64,000 nt of DNA from Deltaproteobacteria bacterium (GTDB taxonomy: Bacteria > Desulfobacterota > Syntrophobacteria > Syntrophobacterales > Syntrophobacteraceae). The stretch is taken from the NCBI GenBank assembly GCA_012517315.1, contig JAAYVE010000030.1, forward strand, positions 1-64,000, written 5' to 3'. Each line of letters starts with the position of its first letter. The stretch's first letter is position 1. Positions 44,766 to 54,261 of this stretch are shown here, one piece after another. A program made the position numbers and the translations under genes. The notes below the pieces were generated by a model. It was not told the DNA's origin. It saw only the letters and a list, made by a program, of their open reading frames with translations, and searched no databases.

Positions 44766-47700
44766 GAGACTGTCTTTACCCGAAGTTGCCATTGGCGCCA
44801 CTTTTCATCCAGCCGCTTTTCCGAAATCCGATAGAGCGTTTTGATTTCCGGTGCAAACACACTAATCTTAAATTCCTCGATCATCCAGTGAAATTCTTCC
44901 AGAAACGCCCCAGTTTCCGGGTCGGACTTCTCTGATGCCTCAAGGAGTTTTTCGTAGCGCTCCTGATGCACAGCCACCTGCCGGGCCTTCAGCGCGTCCT
45001 TTTCCGGGGCTGCGTAGGCACGCTCGGCCCTCAGCTGAACGGCCCTGAGATACCTTGGCAACTGCTGAACCCGGCTACGGCGGTAGCGCTGTAGAAAGTC
45101 GGGGGGCACCAACGCTTCCAGTTCCCGGAGAATTCTCTCCATACACCTCTGGACTGACGGATTCCCCTTTGTCGACCTGTGAAAGCGGACGATATTCGCC
45201 CGCGCGGCCTCCCTGGCCTGCAGCACCTTCAAGACTTCCTCCACCATCTCCCGGCCTGCAGCATGGAGACGGCCCCGCAGGGATTCCACCGTCCGCTCAA
45301 ATTTCCGCCGGTCCGGCCACTGGGGTTCACTCAAGTCGAAAAGCTCCCGCTTGATATAGATCTGGAGCAAAGCTCCTGCATCGCCCCTTGCCCCCATGAA
45401 AAAAACCGTGGAGGCCATGTTTTCCGGTATGGCCCAACCCCGGGCCACCTGTCGCAGTTCACTCCCCAGGGTGAATTCGTAGAGCAGCATCAAGCCGGCC
45501 CGGGTGGCAGCCATGGCGGATGCGGGATCGGAAAAGAGCCGCACGGCCACTCCTTTGCTCTCCGCCGACAGTCCCAGCCAGGCACGGCGGCGCATCCCGA
45601 TGGAATCCACACCCAGTTCCACCTGCGTGGGAAGGTCACCGAATTCCCACGATGTCAGCCCTTCCAGCTCCCAGTCAACCTGTGCCTTCTTCCAGAGTGC
45701 ATCCTCGTAGCGTCTCGATGCAAGAGATCTGAGTCTCTCCAAATCTCTCCCAGAGCCCAGAATGTTTCCCCCTACCCCCACGATTTCGAAACGCATGCGG
45801 AGGTGAATGGGGATGTCGATCGCTTCCCACGCTTCCGGAGGCACGATGAAGCCGCTCAACTCCCGGACACACCCGGTCAATTGATGGTAGAGATCCCCCT
45901 GCCGGTGACGAAGGCGCGAGACGACCTTTTCCACCGTCTCGTTCAAAGGGACCAGTAGCCTGCGGATGTTTTTGGGGAGACCTCTCAGGAGTGCCGTCAC
46001 CTTTTCGGGTAAAAGACCGGGGACCAACCACCGGAAAAAGGCTGACTCAAGCCGGGGAAGGAGGTGGACGGGAATGCGCACCGTGACCCCGTCCTCCTCG
46101 CTTCCGGGCTGAAACACATACCGCAGGGGGAATTTGAATTCGTCCCACTCGAGGGATTCCGGAAACCGGCTCAGTTCGTCTCGGTCCGGCATGACACGGA
46201 GGAGATCCTCTTCCTTCATCCGAAGCAGTGCGTCGCCTCCTTGCTCCCGGATGAACCGGTCGAGAGTGCGGGAATCGGAAAAGGATGGCAGGCGGCTGTC
46301 GTAGAATGCGTAAACGGTCTCTTCGTCCACCATGAGGTCCCTGCGCCGCGTTCTGCTCTCCAACTCCTCTATGTGGCGGATCAACCACCGGTTGTGCTCC
46401 AGGAACGCGTACCGACCCAAAATCTCCCCTTCCACAAGAGCCGCCCGTATGAAAATCTCCCTGGCCTCAGCCGGCTTGATGCGATCGTAGGCGATGGGAC
46501 GCCGTTCAACGATGGGCAGCCCATATAACGTCACCCGTTCGAAGGCGACCACCTGCCCGCGTTTCTTCTCCCAATGAGGCTCGGAGTATGAACGGCGGCA
46601 AAGGTGCCCTCCCAGGCTCTCCAGCCATTCCGGCTCCACGGCGGCCGCCATGCGTGCGAAGAGTCGAGAGGTCTGAACGAGTTCGGAGGCGACGATCCAG
46701 GCACTCCCCCGGTTGAAGAGGCCGGAACCGGGAAAAAGCATGACCTGCCGGTTTCTCGCGGCCATGTAAATGTTCTTCTCCTTCCGCAGGGCGATGTGGC
46801 TGAGGTACCCGCTCAAAACGGCCCTGTGGATGTTTTCGTACCCGGCCGGAGAGGGGTTGGGGTGAAAACCACCCAGTTCGTCCAGGATGCTGGAGATCTC
46901 CTCGTAGACGTCTTTCCATTCACGGATTCTTCGGTAAGAGAGGAAGTGGTCCCGGCAGAACTTTTTCAAACGGCTGCGACTGGGAGGGACGGGCGAAGAA
47001 CTCCCGGGTTCGGGTTCACCGCCGAATCCGTCTTCACCTTTAGGGCGGGCGTTTCCCTCAGGGGACCAGCCAGGCCAGCAGGCATGCCAGATCTTGAGGA
47101 GGGTCACGAAGTCCGAGCGGGAATCCCTGAAGGCGGCGTGCACCTGGTCTGCACGGGCTTCATGTTCCAGAGGCCGTTCCCTTGGATCCTGAACGCTCAG
47201 GGCCGATGCGAGGATCACCATTTCGTGAACACAATTCTCTTTGCGCGCCTCAAGGAGCATTCTTGCCAGTCTCGGGTCTAGGGGAAATCTCGCCATCATT
47301 CTTCCAAGGGAGGTGATCCGCCTGTGTTCGTCCACGGCTCTCAATTCCCGCAACGCGGCAAAGGCGTCCTTGACCGCCGCCGGCGCAGGAGGATCCAGGA
47401 ACGGAAAATCCTGGATATTTCCCAGCTTGAGATAAAGCATCCGCAGGATGACCTCCGCGAGATTGGAACGCTGGATTTCAGGAGACGTGTACAAAGGCCT
47501 GCTGAGATAGTCCTGCTCGGAATACAGTCTGATGCAGATTCCCGCCTCCATACGGCCACACCTGCCCTTCCTCTGGTCGGCGCTCGCCCTGGAGATGGGC
47601 ATTACGGGAAGCCCTTGGGTCCTGGAGCGGGCATTGTACGCAGAGATACGCGCCAATCCCGTGTCGATGACATACCGGATGCCCGGAATGGTGAGGGAAG

Positions 47701-48613
47701 TCTCGGCAATGTTGGTGGAGACGATGATCTTTTGCCGGGAAACAGCACTGAAGACCCTTTGCTGGTCTGCCGCCGCCATGCGGCCGAAGAGGGGAAGCAC
47801 GACGGCGTCGGGATAGGACATGTCTTCCAGGCGTTGCACCGTTTCACGGATATCGCTTTCCGTGGGCATGAAAATGAGGACATCCCCCCGCCCGAGCCGA
47901 CCACCGCCCGCGGATCGCAAAGCGTTCACCGCATCGATGGCATGGTCCGCCGCAGTGCGGTCCTCCCCCTCGGGGTCCGTCTCATCAGGTGGGCGGTACC
48001 ACACCTCCACGGGGTACATCCTTCCCGACACTTCAATAATGGGAGCACCGTCGAAAGCCCGGGAAAACTTCTCCGGATCAATGGTGGCCGAAGTGATGAC
48101 AACCTTGAGGTCTGGTCTTCCGGGAAGCACCCTCTTCACGAGTCCCAAGAGGAAATCGATGTTGAGGGTCCGCTCATGGGCTTCGTCGATGATGAGGGTG
48201 TCGTAGGCCCTGAATGCGTCATCCCTCTGGACTTCCGCCAAGAGAATCCCATCGGTCATGAACTTGATCCGGTTCGTCCTGGCCGTCCTGTCCTGGAACC
48301 GGATCTTGTGGCCCACGAGCTTCGGGCCCTGTTCCCCCAGTTCTTCGGCAACCCGAGCCGCAAGGGCTACGGCGGCGATGCGCCGGGGCTGGGTGCACCC
48401 GATGAGACCTCGCGATCCCCTTCCCGCTTCCAGGCACATCTTGGGGATCTGGGTGCTCTTGCCGGAGCCCGTCTCGCCCACGACCACCACCACCTGCCGC
48501 GTTGCAAGGGCCTGCAGGATCTCTTCCCGCTTCTCCAGGATGGGGAGATCTTGTGGGTAGGAAATACTCAGGGGGCCCTCGGGCCCCCCGTAGAGGTCGG
48601 TAGAAAAACGCAT
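44762..48613 (-). CDS. hrpA: ATP-dependent RNA helicase HrpA (DEAH box)
   Basis: 1283 residues, close to the 1300 of E. coli HrpA. Helicase motifs: GETGSGKST (I), TQPRRIAA (Ia), DEAH (II), SATI (III), FMPTESDIRETV, STNIAETSLTIPG (V), and a QRKGRCGR-type VI in the N-terminal half, followed by winged-helix, HA2 and OB-type regions and the long HrpA-specific C-terminal DUF3418 region. E. coli HrpA acts on stalled or collided ribosomes. The ATG at 48613 (GGAG upstream) gives a normal N-terminus; the frame runs another 700 bp upstream over the PNP gene, which is only a shadow. The stop overlaps the Nudix start (ATGA). Confidence 0.95.
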   Translation of the reverse strand: MRFSTDLYGGPEGPLSISYPQDLPILEKREEILQALATRQVVVVVGETGSGKSTQIPKMCLEAGRGSRGLIGCTQPRRIAAVALAARVAEELGEQGPKLVGHKIRFQDRTARTNRIKFMTDGILLAEVQRDDAFRAYDTLIIDEAHERTLNIDFLLGLVKRVLPGRPDLKVVITSATIDPEKFSRAFDGAPIIEVSGRMYPVEVWYRPPDETDPEGEDRTAADHAIDAVNALRSAGGGRLGRGDVLIFMPTESDIRETVQRLEDMSYPDAVVLPLFGRMAAADQQRVFSAVSRQKIIVSTNIAETSLTIPGIRYVIDTGLARISAYNARSRTQGLPVMPISRASADQRKGRCGRMEAGICIRLYSEQDYLSRPLYTSPEIQRSNLAEVILRMLYLKLGNIQDFPFLDPPAPAAVKDAFAALRELRAVDEHRRITSLGRMMARFPLDPRLARMLLEARKENCVHEMVILASALSVQDPRERPLEHEARADQVHAAFRDSRSDFVTLLKIWHACWPGWSPEGNARPKGEDGFGGEPEPGSSSPVPPSRSRLKKFCRDHFLSYRRIREWKDVYEEISSILDELGGFHPNPSPAGYENIHRAVLSGYLSHIALRKEKNIYMAARNRQVMLFPGSGLFNRGSAWIVASELVQTSRLFARMAAAVEPEWLESLGGHLCRRSYSEPHWEKKRGQVVAFERVTLYGLPIVERRPIAYDRIKPAEAREIFIRAALVEGEILGRYAFLEHNRWLIRHIEELESRTRRRDLMVDEETVYAFYDSRLPSFSDSRTLDRFIREQGGDALLRMKEEDLLRVMPDRDELSRFPESLEWDEFKFPLRYVFQPGSEEDGVTVRIPVHLLPRLESAFFRWLVPGLLPEKVTALLRGLPKNIRRLLVPLNETVEKVVSRLRHRQGDLYHQLTGCVRELSGFIVPPEAWEAIDIPIHLRMRFEIVGVGGNILGSGRDLERLRSLASRRYEDALWKKAQVDWELEGLTSWEFGDLPTQVELGVDSIGMRRRAWLGLSAESKGVAVRLFSDPASAMAATRAGLMLLYEFTLGSELRQVARGWAIPENMASTVFFMGARGDAGALLQIYIKRELFDLSEPQWPDRRKFERTVESLRGRLHAAGREMVEEVLKVLQAREAARANIVRFHRSTKGNPSVQRCMERILRELEALVPPDFLQRYRRSRVQQLPRYLRAVQLRAERAYAAPEKDALKARQVAVHQERYEKLLEASEKSDPETGAFLEEFHWMIEEFKISVFAPEIKTLYRISEKRLDEKWRQWQLRVKTVS

Positions 48614-48670
48614 GGGCTCCGGTGTCCATGGATCAGGGTGCCATCCGTCTGCACAGGGCAGGGCGGAAAA

Positions 48671-48704
48671 GCGGAAAGCCCGGTGACCGGCCTTTCCGCC
48701 TTTT
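48671..48704. terminator. Symmetric hairpin between divergent hrpA and PNP genes
   Basis: GCGGAAAG (48671-48678) pairs with CTTTCCGC (48692-48699), with a further CCGG/CCGG inner pairing. TTTT follows on the plus strand, and AAAA precedes it (TTTT on the minus strand). It could terminate in both directions or act as a leader attenuator. Confidence 0.45.
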
Positions 48705-48781
48705 GGGATCTTTACAAATCCCCCCGCATGTGTCAATTGTCTGGACGGTTTGTCGCCACAATCTGCAGGAGTCACCGAGCG

Positions 48782-49603
48782 ATGGAAACCTTCAGACAAC
48801 ATGTTGCAGAGGCTGCGGCATTCATCGGGGATCGTCTGCCCAACCAGCCTGAAACAGGTCTCGTTCTTGGCACTGGACTGGGCGGGGTCGCAGAAATCTT
48901 GGAGGAAACCTTTCATTTTTCGTACGGGGAGATCCCCCACTTCCCGGTATCCACCGTGGTGAGCCACCGGGGACGACTGCTCTGCGGGAAGCTCTCGGGC
49001 AGGCATGTCCTGGCCATGCAGGGCCGTTTCCACCTTTATGAGGGGTATTCCCCTCTCCAGATTTCCTTTCCCATCCGGGTCATGCGAGAACTGGGTATCC
49101 GCCGCCTGTTTCTCTCCAATGCCGCCGGCGGATTGAACCCTTATTTCCGTGCTGGAGACCTGATGCTCGTCGCCGACCATATCAATCTCACAGGCCAAAA
49201 CCCCCTCGTGGGACCAAACGTTGACGATTGGGGTCCCCGTTTCCCTGAAATGGTGGAACCTTACAGCAGACCGCTTCAAGAGCTGGCGGTCATGACTGCC
49301 CTTGAAGAAGGGATTCTTCTTCACCGCGGTGTCTTCGCGGGAGTTCTGGGGCCGAACCTGGAGACGGCCGCCGAAACGCGATTCCTACGAGGCATGGGAG
49401 CAGACGCGGTAGGCATGTCCACCGTCATGGAAGTCATCACCGCCGTCCATGCGGGCCTGGAAGTCCTCGCCATCTCGGCCATCACCAATGTCAACCTTCC
49501 CGACTGTTACCGGCCCGCCCCCGTGGAAGAAATCATCGCTACGGCGGAAAAAACCGGGCCCAGGCTCATGCAGCTATTCCGCAAGATTCTCGAAAAATTC
49601 TGA
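48782..49603 (+). CDS. Purine-nucleoside phosphorylase (PNP class)
   Basis: 273 residues of the trimeric PNP/MTAP family. Motifs: GLVLGTGLGG near the N-terminus, SHRGRLLCGKL phosphate loop, MQGRFHLYEGYSP, LFLSNAAGGLN, then ADAVGMSTVMEVITA and ISAITNVN. The Asn in SAITN is the one PNPs use for 6-oxopurines, favouring inosine-like substrates over MTA. GGAG stands 10 nt before the ATG. It is followed at 17 nt by an MTA/SAH-deaminase-like gene: deamination of methylthioadenosine to methylthioinosine followed by phosphorolysis would make a salvage route. Confidence 0.93.
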   Translation: METFRQHVAEAAAFIGDRLPNQPETGLVLGTGLGGVAEILEETFHFSYGEIPHFPVSTVVSHRGRLLCGKLSGRHVLAMQGRFHLYEGYSPLQISFPIRVMRELGIRRLFLSNAAGGLNPYFRAGDLMLVADHINLTGQNPLVGPNVDDWGPRFPEMVEPYSRPLQELAVMTALEEGILLHRGVFAGVLGPNLETAAETRFLRGMGADAVGMSTVMEVITAVHAGLEVLAISAITNVNLPDCYRPAPVEEIIATAEKTGPRLMQLFRKILEKF

Positions 49604-49620
49604 TTTGTTCGGTGGGAAAC

Positions 49621-50961
49621 ATGATGACGGGATACAGCACGGGGACTCCTGACGGCGAACTGGACCTTTTGATCACCAACGGGCTGGTGATCACCCTGGA
49701 TGACGAAGGTCGACGATTCCAACCCGGCGCGGTGGCCGTTCGGGGCAGTCGCATCGCGGAGGTGGGCCCTGCCGCTTCCATCCTCTCCGGCCGCAAGGCG
49801 TCAAAGACCATCGACGCCTCAGGGTGCGTGGTCTTGCCCGGATTGATCAATGCCCACACCCACGCCGCCATGACCCTCTTTCGCGGCCTGGCGGACGACT
49901 TGCCCCTCATGGAGTGGCTCCAGAATCACATCTTTCCGGCCGAGGCAAAGCTCAGGGAGGACTGGGTGTACTGGGGGACTCTGCTGGCCTGCGCCGAGAT
50001 GGTCCTGTCGGGGACCACCACCTTCTGCGACATGTACCTCTTCGAGCACAAAGTGGCGGAGGCGGCCAGGGCTGCCGGAATGCGGGCTCTTGTGGGAGAA
50101 GTGCTCTACGATTTCCCCTCCCCCCATTACGGTCCCATTGAAAACGGTCTCCGATTCACAGAATCCCTCATCGAGGAATGGCGATCCGACCCCCTCGTGC
50201 GCATTGCAGTGGAACCCCACGCCATCTACACGTGTTCCCCGGAGTTGCTCCGGAGATGCCACGACCTGGCCACTGCACAAGACACCCCTCTCATCATCCA
50301 CCTCGCGGAAAGCCAGTGGGAGGTGGAAGAAGTGCTGGCCCGCTATGGCCTCCGCCCCGTCGCCCACCTGGAGAATCTCGGCCTGCTGGGTCCCCATCTC
50401 ATCGCAGATCACTGTGTCGCCCTCGATTTTCATGACATGGAGCTTTTGGCGGAGCACAAGGTGCAGGTGGCCCACAACCCAGAGAGCAACATGAAACTCG
50501 CGTCGGGGATCGCCCCCGTGCCCGCGCTTCTGGAAATGGGTGTCAATGTGGCCTTGGGAACCGATGGCTGCGCCAGCAACAACGACTTGGACCTGCTGGG
50601 AGAAATGGACTCGTGCGCGAAACTGCACAAGGTGGCTGGCCAGGATCCCACCGTCCTCTCTGCGGCCACCGTGCTCTCCATGGCCACGCGCAACGGCGCC
50701 AAGGCGCTGGGGATGGAGGGACAGGTGGGTCAACTGGCCCCGGGAATGCTGGCGGACATCATCGTGGTGGACTTTGAACAACCTCACCTCACTCCCGTGT
50801 ATGAACCCGCAAGCCACCTCGTCTATGCAGCCCGGGGCGCCGACGTCCGCCACACCATCATCCACGGCAGGCTGGTCATGGAAAACCGCAAACTGCTCAC
50901 CATGGACGTGGGTGAAGTCATGGAAAGGGTCCGGTCCTATGCCCGCATCATCCGTCCGTGA
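49621..50961 (+). CDS. mtaD: 5-methylthioadenosine/S-adenosylhomocysteine deaminase-like amidohydrolase (copy 1)
   Basis: 446 residues, amidohydrolase TIM barrel with N- and C-terminal beta sandwich. Metal and substrate residues: NAHTHAAM (first two His), IIHLAESQWEVEEV (third His), IADHCVALD (fourth His) and GTDGCASNNDLD (metal Asp). The SNNDLD and HNPESNMKLASG segments are typical of the MtaD/adenosine deaminase-related group, which deaminates MTA and SAH. The ATG at 49621 has GGTGG just upstream; a GTG at 49612 is possible. It lies 17 nt downstream of PNP and 16 nt upstream of a paralogue. Confidence 0.92.
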   Translation: MMTGYSTGTPDGELDLLITNGLVITLDDEGRRFQPGAVAVRGSRIAEVGPAASILSGRKASKTIDASGCVVLPGLINAHTHAAMTLFRGLADDLPLMEWLQNHIFPAEAKLREDWVYWGTLLACAEMVLSGTTTFCDMYLFEHKVAEAARAAGMRALVGEVLYDFPSPHYGPIENGLRFTESLIEEWRSDPLVRIAVEPHAIYTCSPELLRRCHDLATAQDTPLIIHLAESQWEVEEVLARYGLRPVAHLENLGLLGPHLIADHCVALDFHDMELLAEHKVQVAHNPESNMKLASGIAPVPALLEMGVNVALGTDGCASNNDLDLLGEMDSCAKLHKVAGQDPTVLSAATVLSMATRNGAKALGMEGQVGQLAPGMLADIIVVDFEQPHLTPVYEPASHLVYAARGADVRHTIIHGRLVMENRKLLTMDVGEVMERVRSYARIIRP

Positions 50962-50977
50962 CCAACACCCGCGTCCC

Positions 50978-52339
50978 ATGCCCTTTGCGGACCTGGTCTT
51001 AACCCACATCTCCTGGCTCGTGACCTGCGACGGGCAGATGCGGTGCATTCCCTCCGGCGCCGTTGCCGTGGACGGGGGAGCAATCGTCGGAGTCGGCACC
51101 ACGGAACAGATTCTATCCCTCTTCAGGGGGCGGGAAACCCTTGCTCTCCCTGGGTTCATGGTCCTCCCGGGCCTTGTGAACACCCACACCCACGCCGCCA
51201 TGAGCTGTTTTCGGGGACTGGGGGACGACCTTCCCCTGGACCGATGGCTTCATGAAATCATCTTTCCTGCGGAGGCATCTCTCGTCCGTGAGGAAATGGT
51301 CTACTGGGGAAGCCTTCTTGCCTCGGTGGAGATGCTCAAAAACGGCATCACCACCTTCTGCGACGGCTACTTCTTCGAGGAGGCCGCCGCTAGGGCAGCC
51401 CTCGACGCGGGTTCACGGGCCGTTCTCGGCCAGGGGATCCTGGATTTCCCCTCACCCGATCGGCCGGATCCCCGGACAGGAAGGCAGCGCGCGGAAGCTT
51501 TCCTCAAGGCCTTCCCGGATGGTTCGGACCGCCTGTATCCCTCCCTGTTTTGCCACTCCCTCTACACATGCGCACCGGAAACCCTCCAGTGGGTGAAAGC
51601 CTTGTGCAGGGAAAACGACATCCTCTTCCAGATGCACCTCTCTGAAACTGCAGGCGAAGTGGGACAGCTTCTGGGGACTTACAGGGAAAGGCCCGTTTTC
51701 ACTTTGGAGCGGCTCGCCCTTCTGGACGAAGGCACCCTCCTTGCCCATTGCGTCTGGGTGAATCCCGAGGAAACGGCACTGCTGGCGGCGAATGGGGCGG
51801 GTGTCTCCCATAACGTGGAAAGCAACATGAAGCTCGCCTCAGGGGTGGCTCCCATCTCACGGATGCATGAGTCTGGAGTCCGGGTGGGCCTGGGGACGGA
51901 CGGCTGTGCCAGCAACAATGACCTGGATATCTTTTCGGAGATGGACAAGGCCGCCAAGCTGCACAAGGTCATGGAGAAGGACCCGCAAACCTGTCCTGCT
52001 CCCCGCATCCTGCAGATGGCCACCCGTGACGGGGCCTCCGTCATCGGGTTGGGAAACCGAATCGGAAGCCTGGAGGTGGGCATGCGGGCGGATTTCGTCG
52101 CCATCGACCTGGACCAGCCGCACCTCACTCCCCTCTACGACCCCATCTCTCACATCGTTTATGCGGTCAAGGGAAGCGATGTGCGGCACGTCTGGGTGGA
52201 TGGGCGAAACGTGGTTTGGAACGGAGAAATGCAGACGGTCGATGAGAAACGCGCCATGGCGGAGGTCCGGCGGCTGGCCGCTCACGTCCGAACTCAGGGT
52301 GACCTTCATATGAGCAGGATGAAGTCCTTGTCCTTGTAA
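50978..52339 (+). CDS. MtaD-like amidohydrolase (copy 2)
   Basis: 453 residues, arranged like copy 1 and clearly paralogous: NTHTHAAMSCFRGLGDDLPLDRW, HLSETAGEV, LLAHCVWV, NVESNMKLASG, GTDGCASNNDLDIF. All catalytic residues are kept. Differences cluster in the substrate side (CHSLYTCAPETL against HAIYTCSPELL; FFEE in place of LFEH), so its specificity may differ, for instance SAH against MTA or another modified adenine nucleoside. It has no good ribosome binding site of its own and probably relies on coupling with copy 1. It overlaps the convergent peptidoglycan-active gene by 34 nt. Confidence 0.9.
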   Translation: MPFADLVLTHISWLVTCDGQMRCIPSGAVAVDGGAIVGVGTTEQILSLFRGRETLALPGFMVLPGLVNTHTHAAMSCFRGLGDDLPLDRWLHEIIFPAEASLVREEMVYWGSLLASVEMLKNGITTFCDGYFFEEAAARAALDAGSRAVLGQGILDFPSPDRPDPRTGRQRAEAFLKAFPDGSDRLYPSLFCHSLYTCAPETLQWVKALCRENDILFQMHLSETAGEVGQLLGTYRERPVFTLERLALLDEGTLLAHCVWVNPEETALLAANGAGVSHNVESNMKLASGVAPISRMHESGVRVGLGTDGCASNNDLDIFSEMDKAAKLHKVMEKDPQTCPAPRILQMATRDGASVIGLGNRIGSLEVGMRADFVAIDLDQPHLTPLYDPISHIVYAVKGSDVRHVWVDGRNVVWNGEMQTVDEKRAMAEVRRLAAHVRTQGDLHMSRMKSLSL

Positions 52340-54213
52340 GGGCGCGAACGGGCACAAACCTCGAAGCCGTTGTTGGAACCGTGCTGATTGGTGTTTCCTT
52401 CGATGGTTTCGAAGTTCGCATCGTCAAGGCGGCTCACGATCCCCGTGTGGATCCAGTCGGCAGGAGCACCGCGGACGACGAAAAGGGACCCGGGGCGGAG
52501 CTTGCTGCGCCTTGCCATGGCATTGGGCAGATCCGCCTCTCGAACCAGCCGCCCCTCCTTCACCGCATCCGCCACCAGCTTGTCTACGCCCACCTGCCTC
52601 TCGATGGGCATGGGAATTCCTAATGCGGCGGCGGCCTGCCCGATGACGTAGCAGACGAAGCCGGCACACCAGAACTGGCCGGCGCCTTCGCTGCCGTTCA
52701 TGTAGAGGCGTACCCAGGGCCCGCAGTTTTCTTCCCCCTTTACGATGAACTCCATCGGGTGCTCGGCCAGATGCCGGCGAGCCACCTTCAGGACCACATC
52801 GTAGATGGTCTCACCCACTGCGGGACGGACGGGGGAAATGGCGCGACGCAAGGGAAGCGTCAGCTCGATCCAGGTTCGCTCGTCCACTTCACCCGTTTCC
52901 GCAATCCCCTTTTCCCTCTGAAACCTCTGGACCGCCCCCACGGTCCCCAAACCGAAATCGCCGTCGATGTTGGTATTGACCTTGTGGAAACAACACCATT
53001 CCTGGACGCGCTGCACCCTGCGCTGTGTCTTGCTGTCCTTCACTCCGGCTTTGAGAAGCCCGGGAAACTCCAGCTCCCCTCTGGCTGCAGTCTTGGCAAA
53101 AGTCGGCACCTGCAGCAGAGCGTCCAAGACGGCCGTTGATTCCATGGCGAGTCCCACTTCGCCCGAAACTTCGTTCTTCTTCTCGTCCAGGCGCAGGATT
53201 TTGCGCTCCAGAAGTCGCTTGAGGAGCACCGCCGCTCCGCACTGCTTCGACACGAGATTGGGATCATACTGCTTGTCGGATTTGTACTTGCCCTTTTCGT
53301 AATGGTTGGAAAAACTCCACAGGTACGGGGAGGGGAGCCCCATTCTGCGATAGCCGAGCCCGTTGTAGCGCTCGAAGAGATCCAATGCGTTGGGAAGGGA
53401 CCAGTCGGTCACCCCGTCGAGCCCGGCGTAGATCAAAGCGTCCATCGCGCTCTCCATCCAGCTGAACGGAGGTTCCCCCGCTGCGGGACGTCCCCGGGGT
53501 TCGTTCAACGTGCGCCCGGAAAGGGGATCGCCGTTGTGAAGATGCGTCTCGAAGCTGAAGGTGCACTCGAGCCCATGGAGGATCCCCACAAACCACCAAG
53601 GGATCCCCAACCTCGCCCCCACCCATTCGTACTTCTTTCGACCATTCAGGAGCAGCTCCACGTAGAAGCGATCGATTTCCGCCGTTCGTTCCGTTCGAAT
53701 CCGGCACGATGCAAACAGATCCGCCAACTGCTTCAAATCGGGTTTCATTTCTGTTTCCGGCGGGGTCGGCGCAATGGGAGGCGTTTCCGCAAAGGCGACT
53801 GGAGGCTCCGCTCCTTTCTCAGGTGGCGCCGGGGTCACCGTGGGCGGCGTTGCCTCCGGCGGGGCCGCGGACGGCGGCGCATCAGGAGCCCGGGGAGGAC
53901 GGATCTCGTGGGCTGCAGTTCCCTGTATTTCCCCGATACGATTGAACAATCCCTGCAACTCCCCCAGGATGTGATCGAAAGGCCGCGTGCGGAGGCTGGC
54001 GACCGCAGCTTCCAGACTGCCTGCCAGCTGGTTGAGGATTGCGGCCCTCTCGCTCAGATCCGCAAAATCAACGAGGTCCTTCTGGGTTCTCAATTCCTCG
54101 ATCTGTTCCCCCAGGGCCTGCTTTTCCTGGGGATCCGTCGTGTCTTGCCTGCGTTTGCGCAGCACGGCCTCAGCATCGATCAGCAGTTTTCTCACCTCGT
54201 TGGCAGTGGGCAT
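52306..54213 (-). CDS. Large peptidoglycan-active protein (lysozyme-like, peptidoglycan-binding, NlpC/CHAP-like)
   Basis: 635 residues from the ATG at 54213, 6 nt after GGAGGAGG. The N-terminal ~100 residues are charged helix, followed by a Pro/Ala-rich linker. A glycosidase-like module (about 155-330) has WVGARLGIPWWFVGILHGLE and HNGDPLSGRTLNEPRGRP. A peptidoglycan-binding repeat (about 395-445) has NIDGDFGLGTVGAVQRFQ. A C-terminal papain-like module has catalytic-type Cys (QFWCAGFVCYV) and His (WIHTGIVS), probably CHAP/NlpC-like. No signal peptide is seen, so export route is unclear. It looks like an endolysin-type cell-wall hydrolase, perhaps prophage-derived. Confidence 0.75.
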   Translation of the reverse strand: MPTANEVRKLLIDAEAVLRKRRQDTTDPQEKQALGEQIEELRTQKDLVDFADLSERAAILNQLAGSLEAAVASLRTRPFDHILGELQGLFNRIGEIQGTAAHEIRPPRAPDAPPSAAPPEATPPTVTPAPPEKGAEPPVAFAETPPIAPTPPETEMKPDLKQLADLFASCRIRTERTAEIDRFYVELLLNGRKKYEWVGARLGIPWWFVGILHGLECTFSFETHLHNGDPLSGRTLNEPRGRPAAGEPPFSWMESAMDALIYAGLDGVTDWSLPNALDLFERYNGLGYRRMGLPSPYLWSFSNHYEKGKYKSDKQYDPNLVSKQCGAAVLLKRLLERKILRLDEKKNEVSGEVGLAMESTAVLDALLQVPTFAKTAARGELEFPGLLKAGVKDSKTQRRVQRVQEWCCFHKVNTNIDGDFGLGTVGAVQRFQREKGIAETGEVDERTWIELTLPLRRAISPVRPAVGETIYDVVLKVARRHLAEHPMEFIVKGEENCGPWVRLYMNGSEGAGQFWCAGFVCYVIGQAAAALGIPMPIERQVGVDKLVADAVKEGRLVREADLPNAMARRSKLRPGSLFVVRGAPADWIHTGIVSRLDDANFETIEGNTNQHGSNNGFEVCARSRPYKDKDFILLI

Positions 54214-54261
54214 AGCATACCTCCTCCTCACAGGCTCTTCCCCAGGGGAGAGTCAAGCCGA

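Noticed and set aside
47324-48781. Long upstream extension of the PNP frame
   Set aside because: The stretch before the ATG at 48782 lies opposite HrpA helicase motifs; the PNP family N-terminus and GGAG site fix the start.
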